The notes: generated from the letters alone by a model not told the origin. A stretch of DNA of 64,000 nt from Balneolaceae bacterium (GCA_017640605.1 JAEPQH010000010.1:1-64000), one strand, 5' to 3'. Positions 34,257 through 44,138 are shown, counted from the first letter of the stretch. Program-made: numbers and translations.

Positions 34257-36689
34257 ATGGGTATTCTCGAAAAAATTGGACTGGGACGTAAAAAGAAAGA
34301 TCTGATCCCGTTGCTTGGCGACAAGATGAAAAAAGAAAAGGAAGCGTATTCGTTAAAGCGCAATCCTTACATTCGGGCTTTGATTTTTCTTTCATTTATT
34401 TTGATCTCGGTATTCTCACTTCCTCGAAATTCGGTGAATACCGGATACATTTATACACAAGGTCAGCCTTGGCGCGCCGATGATTTAACCGCACCTTTTA
34501 CCTTCTCTTTAAACAAAACTTCGCAAGAAATTGCAGAAGAGCAAGAAGAAATACAGGCTCAAATTCCTCTTATTTTCGAGGTTAATCCCAGTACTTCCAT
34601 AGCCATTCAAACCCGGCTCGATTCCCTCTACAGAAACATCCAACCGGTTCTGGAAACCTTTCACGAATGGCAGATTTCTAAAGAAAATAGCCGGCCAACT
34701 CTTTTTGACGATAGTCTTCGCTTTGCTCGCGAATTTCAAATTGCAAATATCGGGATTACGGAAGCTTCATTAAATGTGTTATTAAACAGCTACCACGATG
34801 TGCAAACCCGGAACCTGAACTACAACCGATTTGATGGTGTAATTGTAAAAACACGGTTGGAGAATCTTATCGATCAATTGCTGAACCAAGGCATCATCGA
34901 TATGAATAAACAGAACATCAATTCGGAAGTGATCACGGTTATAAATCCGGCTCAAAGTACCGAGCAATCTGTAAACATTGCACGGGTTCGAGATTTACGG
35001 GAAGCTAATGAATTTGCTCAATTTCAATTAAACCGATCGTTTAATGAAGAACGTGCACAGTTAGCCATCGAATTGTACAATAAAGTAATTGCACCCAATT
35101 ATCAGTTTAGTGAAGAGCGCCGCCAACAGCGCATCAATGAGGCTATTGCGAATATCTCGCCCACAAAAGGTGCGATGGCGCAAGGACAGGTAATTATTCG
35201 TCGTGGTGATATGGTTACCTCCGAAACTGTGAATATTCTGGAAAGTTTGAATGCTGCCCGTGCCTTAAATGCTACCGATGCCGAGCGTTGGCTTCGTTTC
35301 TCCGGTGGAATTGTACTCGTGATTCTGATCTCGCTGGTTTTCTTTATGTATTTATACCTTTATCGCAGAAGTATCAGTTCACATAACGGATTATTTCTAC
35401 TTGTTTTCTTAACAATGGGGCTCATTAGCGTTGCAAATTTGGTGCTCATGTATTTTGATGTGGCTAACGCCTTCCTCATACCGGTTGCCATAGCGCCAAT
35501 TATTCTAACCATCATTTTTGATTCCCGTGTAGGAATTATAGCAGCTGTAACCATGGCTTCACTTATAGGATTGGTGCACGGTTTCGATTTTGAATTTACC
35601 ATCTCTACGTTTGCGGCTTGTTCGATGGGAGTTTTTTCCGTGCGTGATGTACGAAATCGTTCGCAGTTTTTCTTTACCACACCGGGCATCGTTTTTATCA
35701 CTTACCTCATTTCGATGGGGGCATTCAGCCTTGCCGTGATGGAAGAATGGGAATTGGTGCTGAATAATGCCTTATTTATTGCCATCAACTGTTTATTCAT
35801 TCTGTTTACCTATCCAATTATTCTGCTTTTTGAGAAAATTTTTGGAGTTACTACCGACTTCACGTTGCTTGAATTGGGGGACACCAATCAACCGTTGCTA
35901 AAAGAATTGATGAATAAGGCTCCCGGCACTTTTCATCACAGTTTACAAGTTGCCAATTTATCCGAATCGGCGGCTTCTGCGATTAATGCAAACCCACTAT
36001 TAGTTCGTGTTGGTGCACTTTATCATGATATCGGGAAGATGGTAAAGCCGGAATATTTTGTAGAAAATCAGACCAGTGGTAACAACGAGCATGATAAGTT
36101 GAAGCCTCAAATGAGTGCGATGGTGATCAAATCGCACGTGAGTGAAGGGGTAAAAATGGCTAAAGAATATGGCCTGCCAAATATCCTTATTTCTTTCATC
36201 GAGACGCACCATGGAACTTCTGTAATCCGATATTTCTACGAAAAAGCAAAGGCGAACGAAGAGGATAAAGACAAAGATATGCCTCATAAGGAAACGTTCC
36301 GCTACGACGGTCCACTTCCGCACACCAAAGAAACAGGTATTCTTTTATTGGCTGATGGAATTGAAGCAGCTTCGCGTGCGATGAAAAACCCGACTTACAG
36401 CAAGCTCGAAAATCTGGTAAACCGAATGGTGGATGATCGGGTGAGTGAAGGTCAGCTGAGCCATTGCCCGCTTACATTCCGGGATCTTCAGGTGATAAAA
36501 GAATCCTTCATTTCGATTTTAGTTGGTGTCTATCATAGCCGAATTGAATATCCCGAAGAAGGAAAAAGTACCGCTCAAATCGAAGAAGAAGCCAAGAAAG
36601 AGAAAGAAACTGAGGGCGAAGAATCCAAAGCACCTGCAGAAAAACCTAAGGAAGCGGATGTAAAAACAAACGGCAGCACCAAAGAGTAA
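34257..36689 (+). CDS. pgpH: 7TM-HD family phosphodiesterase, PgpH/YqfF-like
   Basis: 810 residues. One membrane helix (IRALIFLSFILISVFSLP, about 40-57) is followed by the large extracytoplasmic 7TMR-HDED domain (about 60-350). Seven helices span about 350-540. A cytoplasmic HD domain follows: GTFHHSLQVANLSESAA, YHDIGKMVKPEYF, KSHVSEGVKMAKEY, THHGTSVIRYF, LLADGIEAASRAMKNPT. Metal-binding His/Asp residues are intact. Homologues PgpH and YqfF hydrolyse cyclic di-AMP; that activity is inferred. The last 45 residues are a Lys/Glu-rich tail. xerD follows after 3 bases. Likely control at the 34188-34212 inverted repeat. Confidence 0.9.
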   Translation: MGILEKIGLGRKKKDLIPLLGDKMKKEKEAYSLKRNPYIRALIFLSFILISVFSLPRNSVNTGYIYTQGQPWRADDLTAPFTFSLNKTSQEIAEEQEEIQAQIPLIFEVNPSTSIAIQTRLDSLYRNIQPVLETFHEWQISKENSRPTLFDDSLRFAREFQIANIGITEASLNVLLNSYHDVQTRNLNYNRFDGVIVKTRLENLIDQLLNQGIIDMNKQNINSEVITVINPAQSTEQSVNIARVRDLREANEFAQFQLNRSFNEERAQLAIELYNKVIAPNYQFSEERRQQRINEAIANISPTKGAMAQGQVIIRRGDMVTSETVNILESLNAARALNATDAERWLRFSGGIVLVILISLVFFMYLYLYRRSISSHNGLFLLVFLTMGLISVANLVLMYFDVANAFLIPVAIAPIILTIIFDSRVGIIAAVTMASLIGLVHGFDFEFTISTFAACSMGVFSVRDVRNRSQFFFTTPGIVFITYLISMGAFSLAVMEEWELVLNNALFIAINCLFILFTYPIILLFEKIFGVTTDFTLLELGDTNQPLLKELMNKAPGTFHHSLQVANLSESAASAINANPLLVRVGALYHDIGKMVKPEYFVENQTSGNNEHDKLKPQMSAMVIKSHVSEGVKMAKEYGLPNILISFIETHHGTSVIRYFYEKAKANEEDKDKDMPHKETFRYDGPLPHTKETGILLLADGIEAASRAMKNPTYSKLENLVNRMVDDRVSEGQLSHCPLTFRDLQVIKESFISILVGVYHSRIEYPEEGKSTAQIEEEAKKEKETEGEESKAPAEKPKEADVKTNGSTKE

Positions 36690-36692
36690 ACC

Positions 36693-37604
36693 GTGCGTTT
36701 TAAACAAGAACTGGATTTATATCTTCAATTTGTAAAGCTGGAAAAAGGCTTGTCGAATAACTCGGTAGTTTCTTACGAGAACGATTTACAACGTTATTTG
36801 CACTACATGACAGTTGAGTTCAAACTCACTGACTTGTCAGGTATCACACTTTCGCATATTGAATCTTTTTTGGATTACCTGATCGATAACGAACTGCTTT
36901 CAGCATCTTCTTTAGCTCGAAATATTTCCAGTATCCGGGGATTTCATGAATTTGCTATGGTTGAAGGATTTACGAAAGCCAATCCTGCTGAACTCATTGA
37001 ACTCCCCAAAAAAGCAAAGAAACTTCCTGAGATTCTTAATCCCGAAGAGATTTTTGCAATGCTGGATTCGCCCGACACTTCTAAACCGGCAGGCATCAGA
37101 GATAAAGCCATTCTCGAGTGTTTGTATGGTACCGGAATGCGAGTGAGTGAATTAACGGATTTGCAAACGGATCGTCTTTTTTTTGAAATAGGCTTCATTC
37201 GTGTGATTGGAAAAGGAAGCAAGGAGCGCTTAGTCCCGGTGGGCGAACATGCTCAGGATGCTTTAGAACATTATATCGAACATGTTAGACCGCTTTTTTT
37301 TAATCCGGAGAAAGCTGATAAAGCAAAAAATAAAGTCTTCTTAAATCAACGTGGAGGTGCCCTTACCCGAATGAGCGTCTGGAATATTGTACAAAAAGCA
37401 GCTAAATCCGCTGATATCACCAAAAATGTATACCCTCATATATTCCGGCATTCTTTCGCAACTCATTTACTTGAAGGTGGTGCCGATTTACGTGCTGTTC
37501 AGGAAATGTTGGGACATTCTTCCATCCTTACCACCGAAATCTATACCCATGTAGATCGGAGTTTATTACATCAGGTACATAAACAATTTCATCCCAGAGC
37601 TTGA
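36693..37604 (+). CDS. xerD: Tyrosine site-specific recombinase, XerD-like
   Basis: 303 residues starting with GTG, three bases after the pgpH stop. An N-terminal SAM-like core-binding domain (1-105) precedes the catalytic domain with Arg150 (GTGMRVSEL), Lys174 (GKGSKERLVPVG), His249-x2-Arg252 (HIFRHSFATHLLEGGADL), His275 (MLGHSSILTTE) and the nucleophile Tyr284 (IYTHVD). All catalytic residues are present. No integrase-like extension or attachment site is near, so it is more likely the chromosome-dimer resolvase than a mobile-element integrase. XerC versus XerD cannot be fully separated by eye. Confidence 0.88.
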   Translation: MRFKQELDLYLQFVKLEKGLSNNSVVSYENDLQRYLHYMTVEFKLTDLSGITLSHIESFLDYLIDNELLSASSLARNISSIRGFHEFAMVEGFTKANPAELIELPKKAKKLPEILNPEEIFAMLDSPDTSKPAGIRDKAILECLYGTGMRVSELTDLQTDRLFFEIGFIRVIGKGSKERLVPVGEHAQDALEHYIEHVRPLFFNPEKADKAKNKVFLNQRGGALTRMSVWNIVQKAAKSADITKNVYPHIFRHSFATHLLEGGADLRAVQEMLGHSSILTTEIYTHVDRSLLHQVHKQFHPRA

Positions 37605-37701
37605 TCAATTTATTACTGAAACTACTGCTCTGTATCCTTAAGCTAGGAATTTGAATCTAAATTGTGGTTAAACAATGCACCACTGAGCACTCAAAGATAA
37701 A

Positions 37702-38091
37702 TTAAACTTCCTGTAGAGTTTGAAGTAAGTACTCTGATTGAACCTGATGATGTGAACCGTGCCATGCTACTTCTCCATTCATCAGCACCAGAAGTTGGGG
37801 TGATTCGTGGCGAACCTGAACTTTTTGTTCCAGATAACGCGATAATGGACGTTGCCGGATGACGTCAATTATATATAAATCCGCGTTTTCCAGATCTTCT
37901 AAAGGAATGAGTTCAAGGTTTTTCTTCGCAAAAAAACTGGTAGCACATTGATTGCTGTGCTTCAATATCACTTGAGGTCTTTCCATCGATTGCATTACAA
38001 TGGCATCGATATCAGATGGTTCAGATACAGTATTCCAGAACTGAGCTTGTTCATTATTTTCACTACCAAATAAATTGCTTAAAAAACCCAT
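37702..38091 (-). CDS. ytxJ: YtxJ-type monothiol bacilliredoxin (BrxC family)
   Basis: 129 residues with a thioredoxin-like fold. The reactive segment is VILKHSNQCATSFFA (Cys 49), matching the family pattern K-H-S-x2-C. DLYIIDVIRQRPLSRYLEQKVQVRHESPQLLVLMNGEVAWHGSHHQV is the conserved remainder. Members remove bacillithiol from proteins, so its presence suggests the organism makes that thiol; the biosynthesis genes are not in this window. Convergent with xerD, divergent from the metal-dependent hydrolase. Confidence 0.88.
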   Translation of the reverse strand: MGFLSNLFGSENNEQAQFWNTVSEPSDIDAIVMQSMERPQVILKHSNQCATSFFAKKNLELIPLEDLENADLYIIDVIRQRPLSRYLEQKVQVRHESPQLLVLMNGEVAWHGSHHQVQSEYLLQTLQEV

Positions 38092-38183
38092 GAAATTCTC
38101 GTTTTTACTTGTTAAGATACAGCAACATAAACACTCTTTCAGTTTATACTGATTGTTAATGAGAGACCAATAACCTAACTATT

Positions 38184-38882
38184 ATGACATTCAAGACTCA
38201 AGCGTACTGGCTGGGACATTCAGCGGTTAAACTTATCAGCCCAAACGGAACTGTAATTTATATCGATCCATTTTTATCGCAAAATCCTTCTACTCCCGAA
38301 GAATTAAAAGAAGTAGAAAAGGCTGATTATATCCTGCTCACACATGGCCACGAAGATCATGTTGGGGACACCATCGAAATTGCCAAAAAAACAGGAGCAA
38401 AAGTTGTTGGTATTGTTGAGTTGATGGGCTTACTCGGTAATGAAGGACTCGCTGATGATCAATCCGTAGCCTTTAATAAAGGAGGAACGGTTCATTTCGA
38501 TGATTTTTCAGTAACCATGGTTTCTGCCAATCACAGTTCATCTTTCAAAGGTCAATATGCGGGTGATCCTGCTGGATTGATTCTCTCATTTGAAGATGAT
38601 ATTTGTGTTTATCACATGGGTGATACCAATATTTTTGCTGATTTGGAGCTCTACGGTGAATTATATGATCCGCATTTAGTATTTGCTCCAATTGGCGATC
38701 ATTTTACTATGGGTCCCGAAGAAGCTGCTTATGCTGTTGAAATGATTGATCCATTATATGCTGTGCCCATTCATTACAACACTTGGCCTCCCATTGAAGC
38801 AGATCCGGCCGTTTTTAAGGATCTACTCGAAGAGTTAGATATTGAAGCTCGTATTCCGAAAATTGGAGAAAATATTATTTGA
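38184..38882 (+). CDS. Metal-dependent hydrolase, UPF0173 family
   Basis: 232 residues with a metallo-beta-lactamase fold. Visible: WLGHSAVKL, IYIDPFLSQNPS, the metal motif LTHGHEDHVGDT, MVSANHSSSF, VYHMGDTNIF and PIHYNTWPPIEA. These match the UPF0173 (YtkL-like) group, whose substrate is not settled. Cytoplasmic. It is the first of a packed plus-strand run; the next gene begins inside its stop codon (TTGA overlap). Confidence 0.92.
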   Translation: MTFKTQAYWLGHSAVKLISPNGTVIYIDPFLSQNPSTPEELKEVEKADYILLTHGHEDHVGDTIEIAKKTGAKVVGIVELMGLLGNEGLADDQSVAFNKGGTVHFDDFSVTMVSANHSSSFKGQYAGDPAGLILSFEDDICVYHMGDTNIFADLELYGELYDPHLVFAPIGDHFTMGPEEAAYAVEMIDPLYAVPIHYNTWPPIEADPAVFKDLLEELDIEARIPKIGENII

Positions 38883-39568
38883 TCCGATCATCAAATATCG
38901 CAAAAAGAGCTCTTTTACTTTGTGTGTGCCTATTTTTTATTGGTGATGAGCTGAATGCGCAAGATTTCCAGCCTATATCGGCAAGCACCGGGAAAAATTA
39001 TTTTCTCGGTGCGGGAGTAGGTGATGCACAGCTAAATGTGGACAACAACTTCGGCACTTTTGGGCGAAGCAGCTATGTGCCTAGAATTACCGTCGAACTT
39101 GGGCAGTATCGAAAACTTGATCCACTTTTTGGGATACTATTATCTGCACGACTTTCTTATCAACAATTGCGATTACATCCCATCAATACGGATAAGCCTT
39201 ATAATGATGTAATCTCATTTTCTGATGCTCAGCTCCGATATGGATTATACCTTGGTAAGGATCTAATAAAATTACACCTAGGCGGAGCAATTCGGTTTCC
39301 TTTAAATTCTTCATTTAAAGTTAAAGGTGCAGATAGCAATGGAAATGAAGAATGGTTCGACTTGAGCGATGATTTTAAAGTAACACAAGTAACGTTTAGT
39401 ACCGAACTAGGAATTACCTTTCTGATCGGCTCATTTCATTTGAGTCCTACCTTTTCTTGGAATCACAACAAATTTATCGAAAGTTCATTTACTACCGGAC
39501 CTTATTCGTTCGATGATTCTGAATACTATACCTTAGAATTTGTCATTTACATACCATTGAAATTATGA
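38879..39568 (+). CDS. Outer-membrane beta-barrel-like protein, unknown function
   Basis: 229 residues with a signal peptide (LLLCVCLFFIGDELNAQ) from a TTG start that overlaps the stop of the hydrolase gene. The mature part alternates aromatic and polar residues (RYGLYLGKDLIKLHLGGAIRF, FSTELGITFLIGSFHLSPTFSWN) and ends YTLEFVIYIPLKL, which suggests a small barrel of about eight strands. No family name recognised. The next gene starts within its stop (ATGA). Confidence 0.72.
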   Translation: MIRSSNIAKRALLLCVCLFFIGDELNAQDFQPISASTGKNYFLGAGVGDAQLNVDNNFGTFGRSSYVPRITVELGQYRKLDPLFGILLSARLSYQQLRLHPINTDKPYNDVISFSDAQLRYGLYLGKDLIKLHLGGAIRFPLNSSFKVKGADSNGNEEWFDLSDDFKVTQVTFSTELGITFLIGSFHLSPTFSWNHNKFIESSFTTGPYSFDDSEYYTLEFVIYIPLKL

Positions 39569-39975
39569 ATCTATCCATGTGTTTTACGGGTTTAATACTC
39601 GCATTTATCCTACTTGCCGATCCAGGTTCAAGCACGTGTGGAACCTGTGATATCAATATTGTGAGAGCTGGAACGCTACCGGATACCACACTTACTTTAG
39701 GAAGCACTTGGGAAATTATCGTAACAGAGCGCTTTGCAAAATCTTCTGACAATTGTTTCTATGCAGATGACCAAGATATTGCTTCGAATAGATATAACGC
39801 CCCGGATCTGTTTTGGAAAATTGATGGTTCCAGCGTAACTCTGCAACAGATAAATGACACCTTATTTGTAGAAGCACTCAATTCCGGTACATCAAATATT
39901 TTTATCTCTGCTTCTTCAAAATCTTCGATCGATCCTAATGTTGTTAATCAACAGTTAACTATAAGTGTGAAATAG
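39565..39975 (+). CDS. Small secreted protein, unknown function
   Basis: 136 residues. An N-terminal hydrophobic stretch (CFTGLILAFILLADPG) is followed by a beta-rich domain with CGTCDINIVRAGTLPDTTLTLGSTWEIIV and DLFWKIDGSSVTLQQINDTLFVEALNSGTSNIFISAS. The strand pattern resembles an immunoglobulin-like or BIG2-type domain. The CGTC pair right after the signal may be redox-active or may stabilise the fold. ATGA overlap with the upstream barrel gene. Confidence 0.65.
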   Translation: MNLSMCFTGLILAFILLADPGSSTCGTCDINIVRAGTLPDTTLTLGSTWEIIVTERFAKSSDNCFYADDQDIASNRYNAPDLFWKIDGSSVTLQQINDTLFVEALNSGTSNIFISASSKSSIDPNVVNQQLTISVK

Positions 39976-40030
39976 TAATTGCCTTTTTACCTACCTTTCA
40001 ACGCCATTTAAAGAATCAAATAGTAGTTTT

Positions 40031-40822
40031 ATGAAATTATTGATAGCAGTTTTAATCACCAGTCTTTTCTTCAATTCAAATCCAGAAACGAATGACCACG
40101 AAAATCGCCGTTGGGGACAAGCTGGTCACCGAGCTACAGGCTATATCGCCGCTGAACATTTAACCGAACATGCTGCAGCTGAAGTGGCGAGAGTATTAAA
40201 TGGCGATTCCATTGCCGAAGTTACAACCTGGATGGATGAAGTACGTTCAGATCCTGCTTTTGGGTTTATGGCACCCTGGCATTATTGCACAATTCCTGAA
40301 GGCATGACCTACGAAGAAGCCGGCACACCGGAAGAAGGAGATATTCTTTGGGCGATCGAAAAAATGGTTACGGAATTGAAATCCGGGGAGTTACCACCCG
40401 AACAAGAAGCCATCAATTTAAAAGTGTTGATTCATTTAGTTGGAGATTTGCATCAGCCGCTGCATGTTGGAAATGGTACCGATCGCGGAGGAAATGATGT
40501 TCGCGTACAATGGTTCCGTGATAATTCGAATCTTCACCGTGTTTGGGATAGCGAAATGATCGATAGTCGACAGCATTCCGGCCGAGAACTGGCAGGCTTT
40601 TCGGACGATCAACTCACCGATGAGTTAATTGCTGAATGGCAAAGCACTTCATGGTTAGATTGGGCCTACGAATCACAAGCTTTATTACCTCAAGTATACG
40701 ATTTTGAGGGTGATCGTCTAAGTTATGAGTACATGTATCGAAATTTTGAGACTGTTGAGCTTCGAATCGTACAAGCCGGCGTCCGACTTGCCGGGCTTAT
40801 TAACGAAATTTATTCCGAATGA
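40031..40822 (+). CDS. S1/P1-type zinc nuclease
   Basis: 263 residues, secreted. The zinc ligands expected in the family are visible: the near-N-terminal Trp and His of RRWGQAGHRATGYIA, His of MAPWHYCTIP, the cluster HLVGDLHQPLHVGNG, and LHRVWDSEMI. In characterised nucleases the mature protein begins at that Trp, so cleavage is expected just before WGQAGH. These enzymes cut single-stranded DNA and RNA and remove 3' phosphates. It overlaps the following SMP-30-like gene by 4 bp. Confidence 0.93.
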   Translation: MKLLIAVLITSLFFNSNPETNDHENRRWGQAGHRATGYIAAEHLTEHAAAEVARVLNGDSIAEVTTWMDEVRSDPAFGFMAPWHYCTIPEGMTYEEAGTPEEGDILWAIEKMVTELKSGELPPEQEAINLKVLIHLVGDLHQPLHVGNGTDRGGNDVRVQWFRDNSNLHRVWDSEMIDSRQHSGRELAGFSDDQLTDELIAEWQSTSWLDWAYESQALLPQVYDFEGDRLSYEYMYRNFETVELRIVQAGVRLAGLINEIYSE

Positions 40823-41706
40823 AATACTCATTAACAACTCTCCTATTATCAACTCTTTTACTTTTAATTATTTCAACATCAATCACTGCTCAAAATTCTT
40901 GGATTGAGGGGCAAACTCCTGAAAACATCTTGTTTTCGGTAAGCGGCTTTGATGGCCCCGAAGCCGTTCGCTACGATGCTGACTTAGACATTTACTTTGT
41001 ATCCTGCTTCAATGGAAATACTTCTGGAGATGCCAACGGGTACATTTCTAAAGTTTCCGGTGATGGCGAGATCATTGAGTTGAAGTTCATGATGGGCACA
41101 GCAGATTTTCCGTTTGATGCAGGTCGTGGCATGTTTATTACCGGAGATACACTTTGGGTTGCCGATCATTTGGGAGTGCATTATTTCGATAAAAACTCGG
41201 GTGAACATCTTGGCTTTGTAGATTTTTCTTCAGAAAATCCCGGGTTTTTAAATGATATAGCTGCCGACAACCAAGGCAAATTATACGTCACCGATACCGG
41301 TGCTCGAAAAGTGTACCGATTTAACTCCTCGGGGTATCAAAAAGTGATCGAAGACTTACCTATTATGCCCAATGGGATTACGATATTGCCGAATGGAAAT
41401 CTAGCCTTGGCTCCATGGCGCGAAGGACCCAATATCTACCAAATTAATCCCGAAACCGGTGAATTATTAGTTTTTGGAACAGTAAATGGATCCGATAATT
41501 ACGATGGAATCGAATTTTTCGACGGTGCATTAATCACTTCTACACAACAAGATTCTAGCTTACATATCATGATCAACGGGCAGGATGAGTTGTTTATCAA
41601 AGTTTCGGGTAGACCGGCTGATATTGCCATAAACCCCAATGAAAATGTTGTTGCAGTTCCTTATGTTGCCCTTGGCAAAGTTGATTTTTGGAAACTTAAG
41701 CAATGA
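40819..41706 (+). CDS. SMP-30/gluconolactonase-like beta-propeller protein, secreted
   Basis: 295 residues with a signal peptide ending SITAQ. The repeats PEAVRYDADLDIYFVSCF, TGDTLWVADHLGVHYFD, LNDIAADNQGKLYVTDTGARKVYRF, MPNGITILPNGNLALAPW and DGIEFFDGALITSTQQDSSLH are NHL/SMP-30-type propeller blades. The substrate is unknown; lactonase or binding roles are both possible. It overlaps the S1/P1 nuclease gene before it and the oxidoreductase gene after it by 4 bp each. Confidence 0.85.
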   Translation: MKYSLTTLLLSTLLLLIISTSITAQNSWIEGQTPENILFSVSGFDGPEAVRYDADLDIYFVSCFNGNTSGDANGYISKVSGDGEIIELKFMMGTADFPFDAGRGMFITGDTLWVADHLGVHYFDKNSGEHLGFVDFSSENPGFLNDIAADNQGKLYVTDTGARKVYRFNSSGYQKVIEDLPIMPNGITILPNGNLALAPWREGPNIYQINPETGELLVFGTVNGSDNYDGIEFFDGALITSTQQDSSLHIMINGQDELFIKVSGRPADIAINPNENVVAVPYVALGKVDFWKLKQ

Positions 41707-42677
41707 AACAAGACTTAAATTGGGGCATTTTAAGCACCGCAAAAATTGGGACTAAAAACGTAATTCCGGCTATTCAACAAACCGAGGGTAACCGGGTGGT
41801 TGCAATATCATCTCGATCACTTGAAAACGCTCAAAAAGCAGCCAAAGAACTTGATATCGAAAAAGCTTACAGTAGCTATGATGAGCTTTTAGAAGACCCC
41901 TATATCGATGTTATCTACAATCCACTCCCCAATCATCTACATGTAAGTTACACGGTAAAAGCGCTAACTGCCGGGAAGCATGTGTTATGCGAAAAACCGA
42001 TTTCCGTTAATCATCAGGATGCCAATGACTTACTACATTTTGCATCAAAATTTCCGCATTTAAAGGTGATGGAAGCATTTATGTACCGATTTCATCCACA
42101 ATGGGAATTCATCCGCAAAATTATCGATGCGGGCGAAATTGGTGAAGTCCGGCATGTGCATTCTACGTTCACCTACTTCAATAATCAGCCTGATAACATC
42201 AAAAATCAGGCCGAGTTGGGTGGCGGCAGTTTACTCGATATTGGATGCTACTGTGTTAATTTTTCGAGATTTATTTATCAATCGGAACCCATTCAAGTGC
42301 AATCGATGATGAACTTTGATCCGGTATTTAATACCGATCGATTTACATCAGCACTAATCACTTTTAAAGGTGGTTCTGCAAGCTTTTTATGTGGTATGCA
42401 AATCAATCAAGATCAGCGTGCGCAAATCTATGGCTCTCGCGGCAAAATTGAGATTAGCATTCCCTTTAACGATGCCGACGAGATTCAAAGAAAAGTTACG
42501 GTTACTAAGAATGGGAAAACCAACACTCATTTTTTTGAGCCTTGCAATCAATATGAATTGCAAATTGCAGCGTTCAGCAATGCCATTCGAGAAAACAAAG
42601 AAGTTCCCATCCCCCTTTCTGATGCCGTCGCTAATATGGATGTAATCACCAAGATTTTCACCAATTATCTGAAGTAA
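41703..42677 (+). CDS. Gfo/Idh/MocA-family NAD(P)-dependent oxidoreductase
   Basis: 324 residues. The Rossmann domain begins WGILSTAKIGTKNVIPAIQ, and the family motif is GKHVLCEKPISVN, whose Lys is catalytic. The second domain contains MEAFMYRFHPQW and LGGGSLLDIGCYCVNFSRF. The sequence most resembles the dihydrodiol / D-xylose dehydrogenase branch, but the substrate cannot be stated. Last gene of the overlapping run that begins at 38184. Confidence 0.92.
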   Translation: MKQDLNWGILSTAKIGTKNVIPAIQQTEGNRVVAISSRSLENAQKAAKELDIEKAYSSYDELLEDPYIDVIYNPLPNHLHVSYTVKALTAGKHVLCEKPISVNHQDANDLLHFASKFPHLKVMEAFMYRFHPQWEFIRKIIDAGEIGEVRHVHSTFTYFNNQPDNIKNQAELGGGSLLDIGCYCVNFSRFIYQSEPIQVQSMMNFDPVFNTDRFTSALITFKGGSASFLCGMQINQDQRAQIYGSRGKIEISIPFNDADEIQRKVTVTKNGKTNTHFFEPCNQYELQIAAFSNAIRENKEVPIPLSDAVANMDVITKIFTNYLK

Positions 42678-42950
42678 AAACTAATATTACACACTTCATC
42701 TGTGAGAAAATCTGATTCAATTCTCATGAAAGAGTTAATGTTATGCTTTAGCTCACTGGCTTGTTGATTACAGCTTACCCAAGCGCAGAAACTGCGAACA
42801 TTGGTAACCAATTTTAAAGTAAAAGATGTAAATCCAAACGGTTAATTCTCTCTCTCCCCAATTGTTAACGAATGATTAACTCAATTACTCAGTTTGCAAT
42901 GAAAATTCGTATTTTTCATTAATTCTTGAAAACAGTTTTAAAAAACGCCT

Positions 42951-44054
42951 ATGCCTTCTCTGGTTACTTTTAACAACAAAATTGATAAAGAATTCAGCAG
43001 AGCTGTAAAGAAACGTGTAAACGCCTACTTCGAGGAAAAGGGTATTTCTAAACATGCTAATCCGGCTATGGTCATCAAAACGATTGCCATACTTTCGTTG
43101 TATTGGGTTCCTTTTGCTTTGATTTTAACTGCAGGCTTTTCGGTAGAAGTGATGTGGTTACTTTGCCTGATAATGGGAATTGGAATGGCAGGAATTGGAT
43201 TTTCGGTAACTCACGATGCGCTGCATGGTGCCTATTCATCAAATCCCACCGTAAATAATATTCTCGGCACGATGTTCGATTTAGTGGGTGCTAACGGCTA
43301 CATCTGGAAAATCACTCACAATATCATCCATCACACATACACAAATATTCACGGCCACGACGAAGATCTTGAAGTTGCTGAGTTTATCCGATTATCCCCC
43401 CATACAGAATATAAACCTGTACATCGTTTCCAGCATGTATTGGCTTTTCCGGCTTATAGTTTTGCTACCATTTTTTGGGTATTTGTGAAAGACTACTGGT
43501 ATTTCTTTAAGTCGCCTTTAGGTCCTTATGAGAACAAGAAGCATCCAACCAAAGAGTGGGTTAAACTGATTATCACCAAAATTGTGGTGTATACGTTAAC
43601 TATTGTGTTACCGCTCATGTTGCTGGAAATCACTTGGTGGCAGTATTTAATTGGCTTCTTTACTGTGCATTTAACCGCCGGTTTAATCTTGGGCATCATA
43701 TTTCAGCTGGCACATGTGGTTGAGAGTACTACACATCCATTACCTAATGAAGAAAACATGATTGAAAACCATTGGGTAATTCATGAGATGCTTACCACAA
43801 ACAATTTTGCCAGAAAGAACAAAGTATTATGCTGGTACGTGGGCGGATTAAATTTCCAGATCGAACATCACTTATTCCCAAAAATCTGCAGCATTCATTA
43901 TCCTGATATCAGCCCAATTGTTGAAGAAACTGCTAAAGAATTTGGTATTCCCTACAACTGCCACGAAACCTTTCGCGAAGCGGTTGCCTCGCACTACCGC
44001 ACCCTCAAAAAATTTGGCGATAAAGACTTTACATGGTCACCGGCCATGGCTTAA
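42951..44054 (+). CDS. Membrane fatty acid desaturase (acyl-lipid/acyl-CoA type)
   Basis: 367 residues with four to six membrane helices. The three His boxes that hold the di-iron centre are complete: HDALH (88-92), HNIIHH (123-128) and QIEHH near residue 305 preceding LFPKI. The Q-x2-H-H form of the third box is typical of front-end or delta-5/6-like and linoleoyl-CoA-type desaturases. There is no cytochrome b5 domain. It likely adjusts membrane lipid unsaturation. A 273-base leader without clear signals precedes it and a strong terminator follows. Confidence 0.93.
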   Translation: MPSLVTFNNKIDKEFSRAVKKRVNAYFEEKGISKHANPAMVIKTIAILSLYWVPFALILTAGFSVEVMWLLCLIMGIGMAGIGFSVTHDALHGAYSSNPTVNNILGTMFDLVGANGYIWKITHNIIHHTYTNIHGHDEDLEVAEFIRLSPHTEYKPVHRFQHVLAFPAYSFATIFWVFVKDYWYFFKSPLGPYENKKHPTKEWVKLIITKIVVYTLTIVLPLMLLEITWWQYLIGFFTVHLTAGLILGIIFQLAHVVESTTHPLPNEENMIENHWVIHEMLTTNNFARKNKVLCWYVGGLNFQIEHHLFPKICSIHYPDISPIVEETAKEFGIPYNCHETFREAVASHYRTLKKFGDKDFTWSPAMA

Positions 44055-44069
44055 TCATTAGGTTGTTTT

Positions 44070-44098
44070 AAAGCTCATCTCAGATGAGCTTTTTTTTT
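44070..44098 (+). terminator. Strong rho-independent terminator after the desaturase
   Basis: GCTCATCT and AGATGAGC form a near-perfect stem, followed by ten T. It begins 16 bases after the desaturase stop codon. Confidence 0.93.
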
Positions 44099-44138
44099 AA
44101 CTAATTATCTACATTACCAGATAAACCAACGATGTGCT

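Noticed and set aside
36693-37604. Tyrosine recombinase as an integrase marking a genomic island
   Set aside because: It follows pgpH by 3 bases in a housekeeping context, has XerC/D size, and no att repeats, tRNA or phage genes are near.
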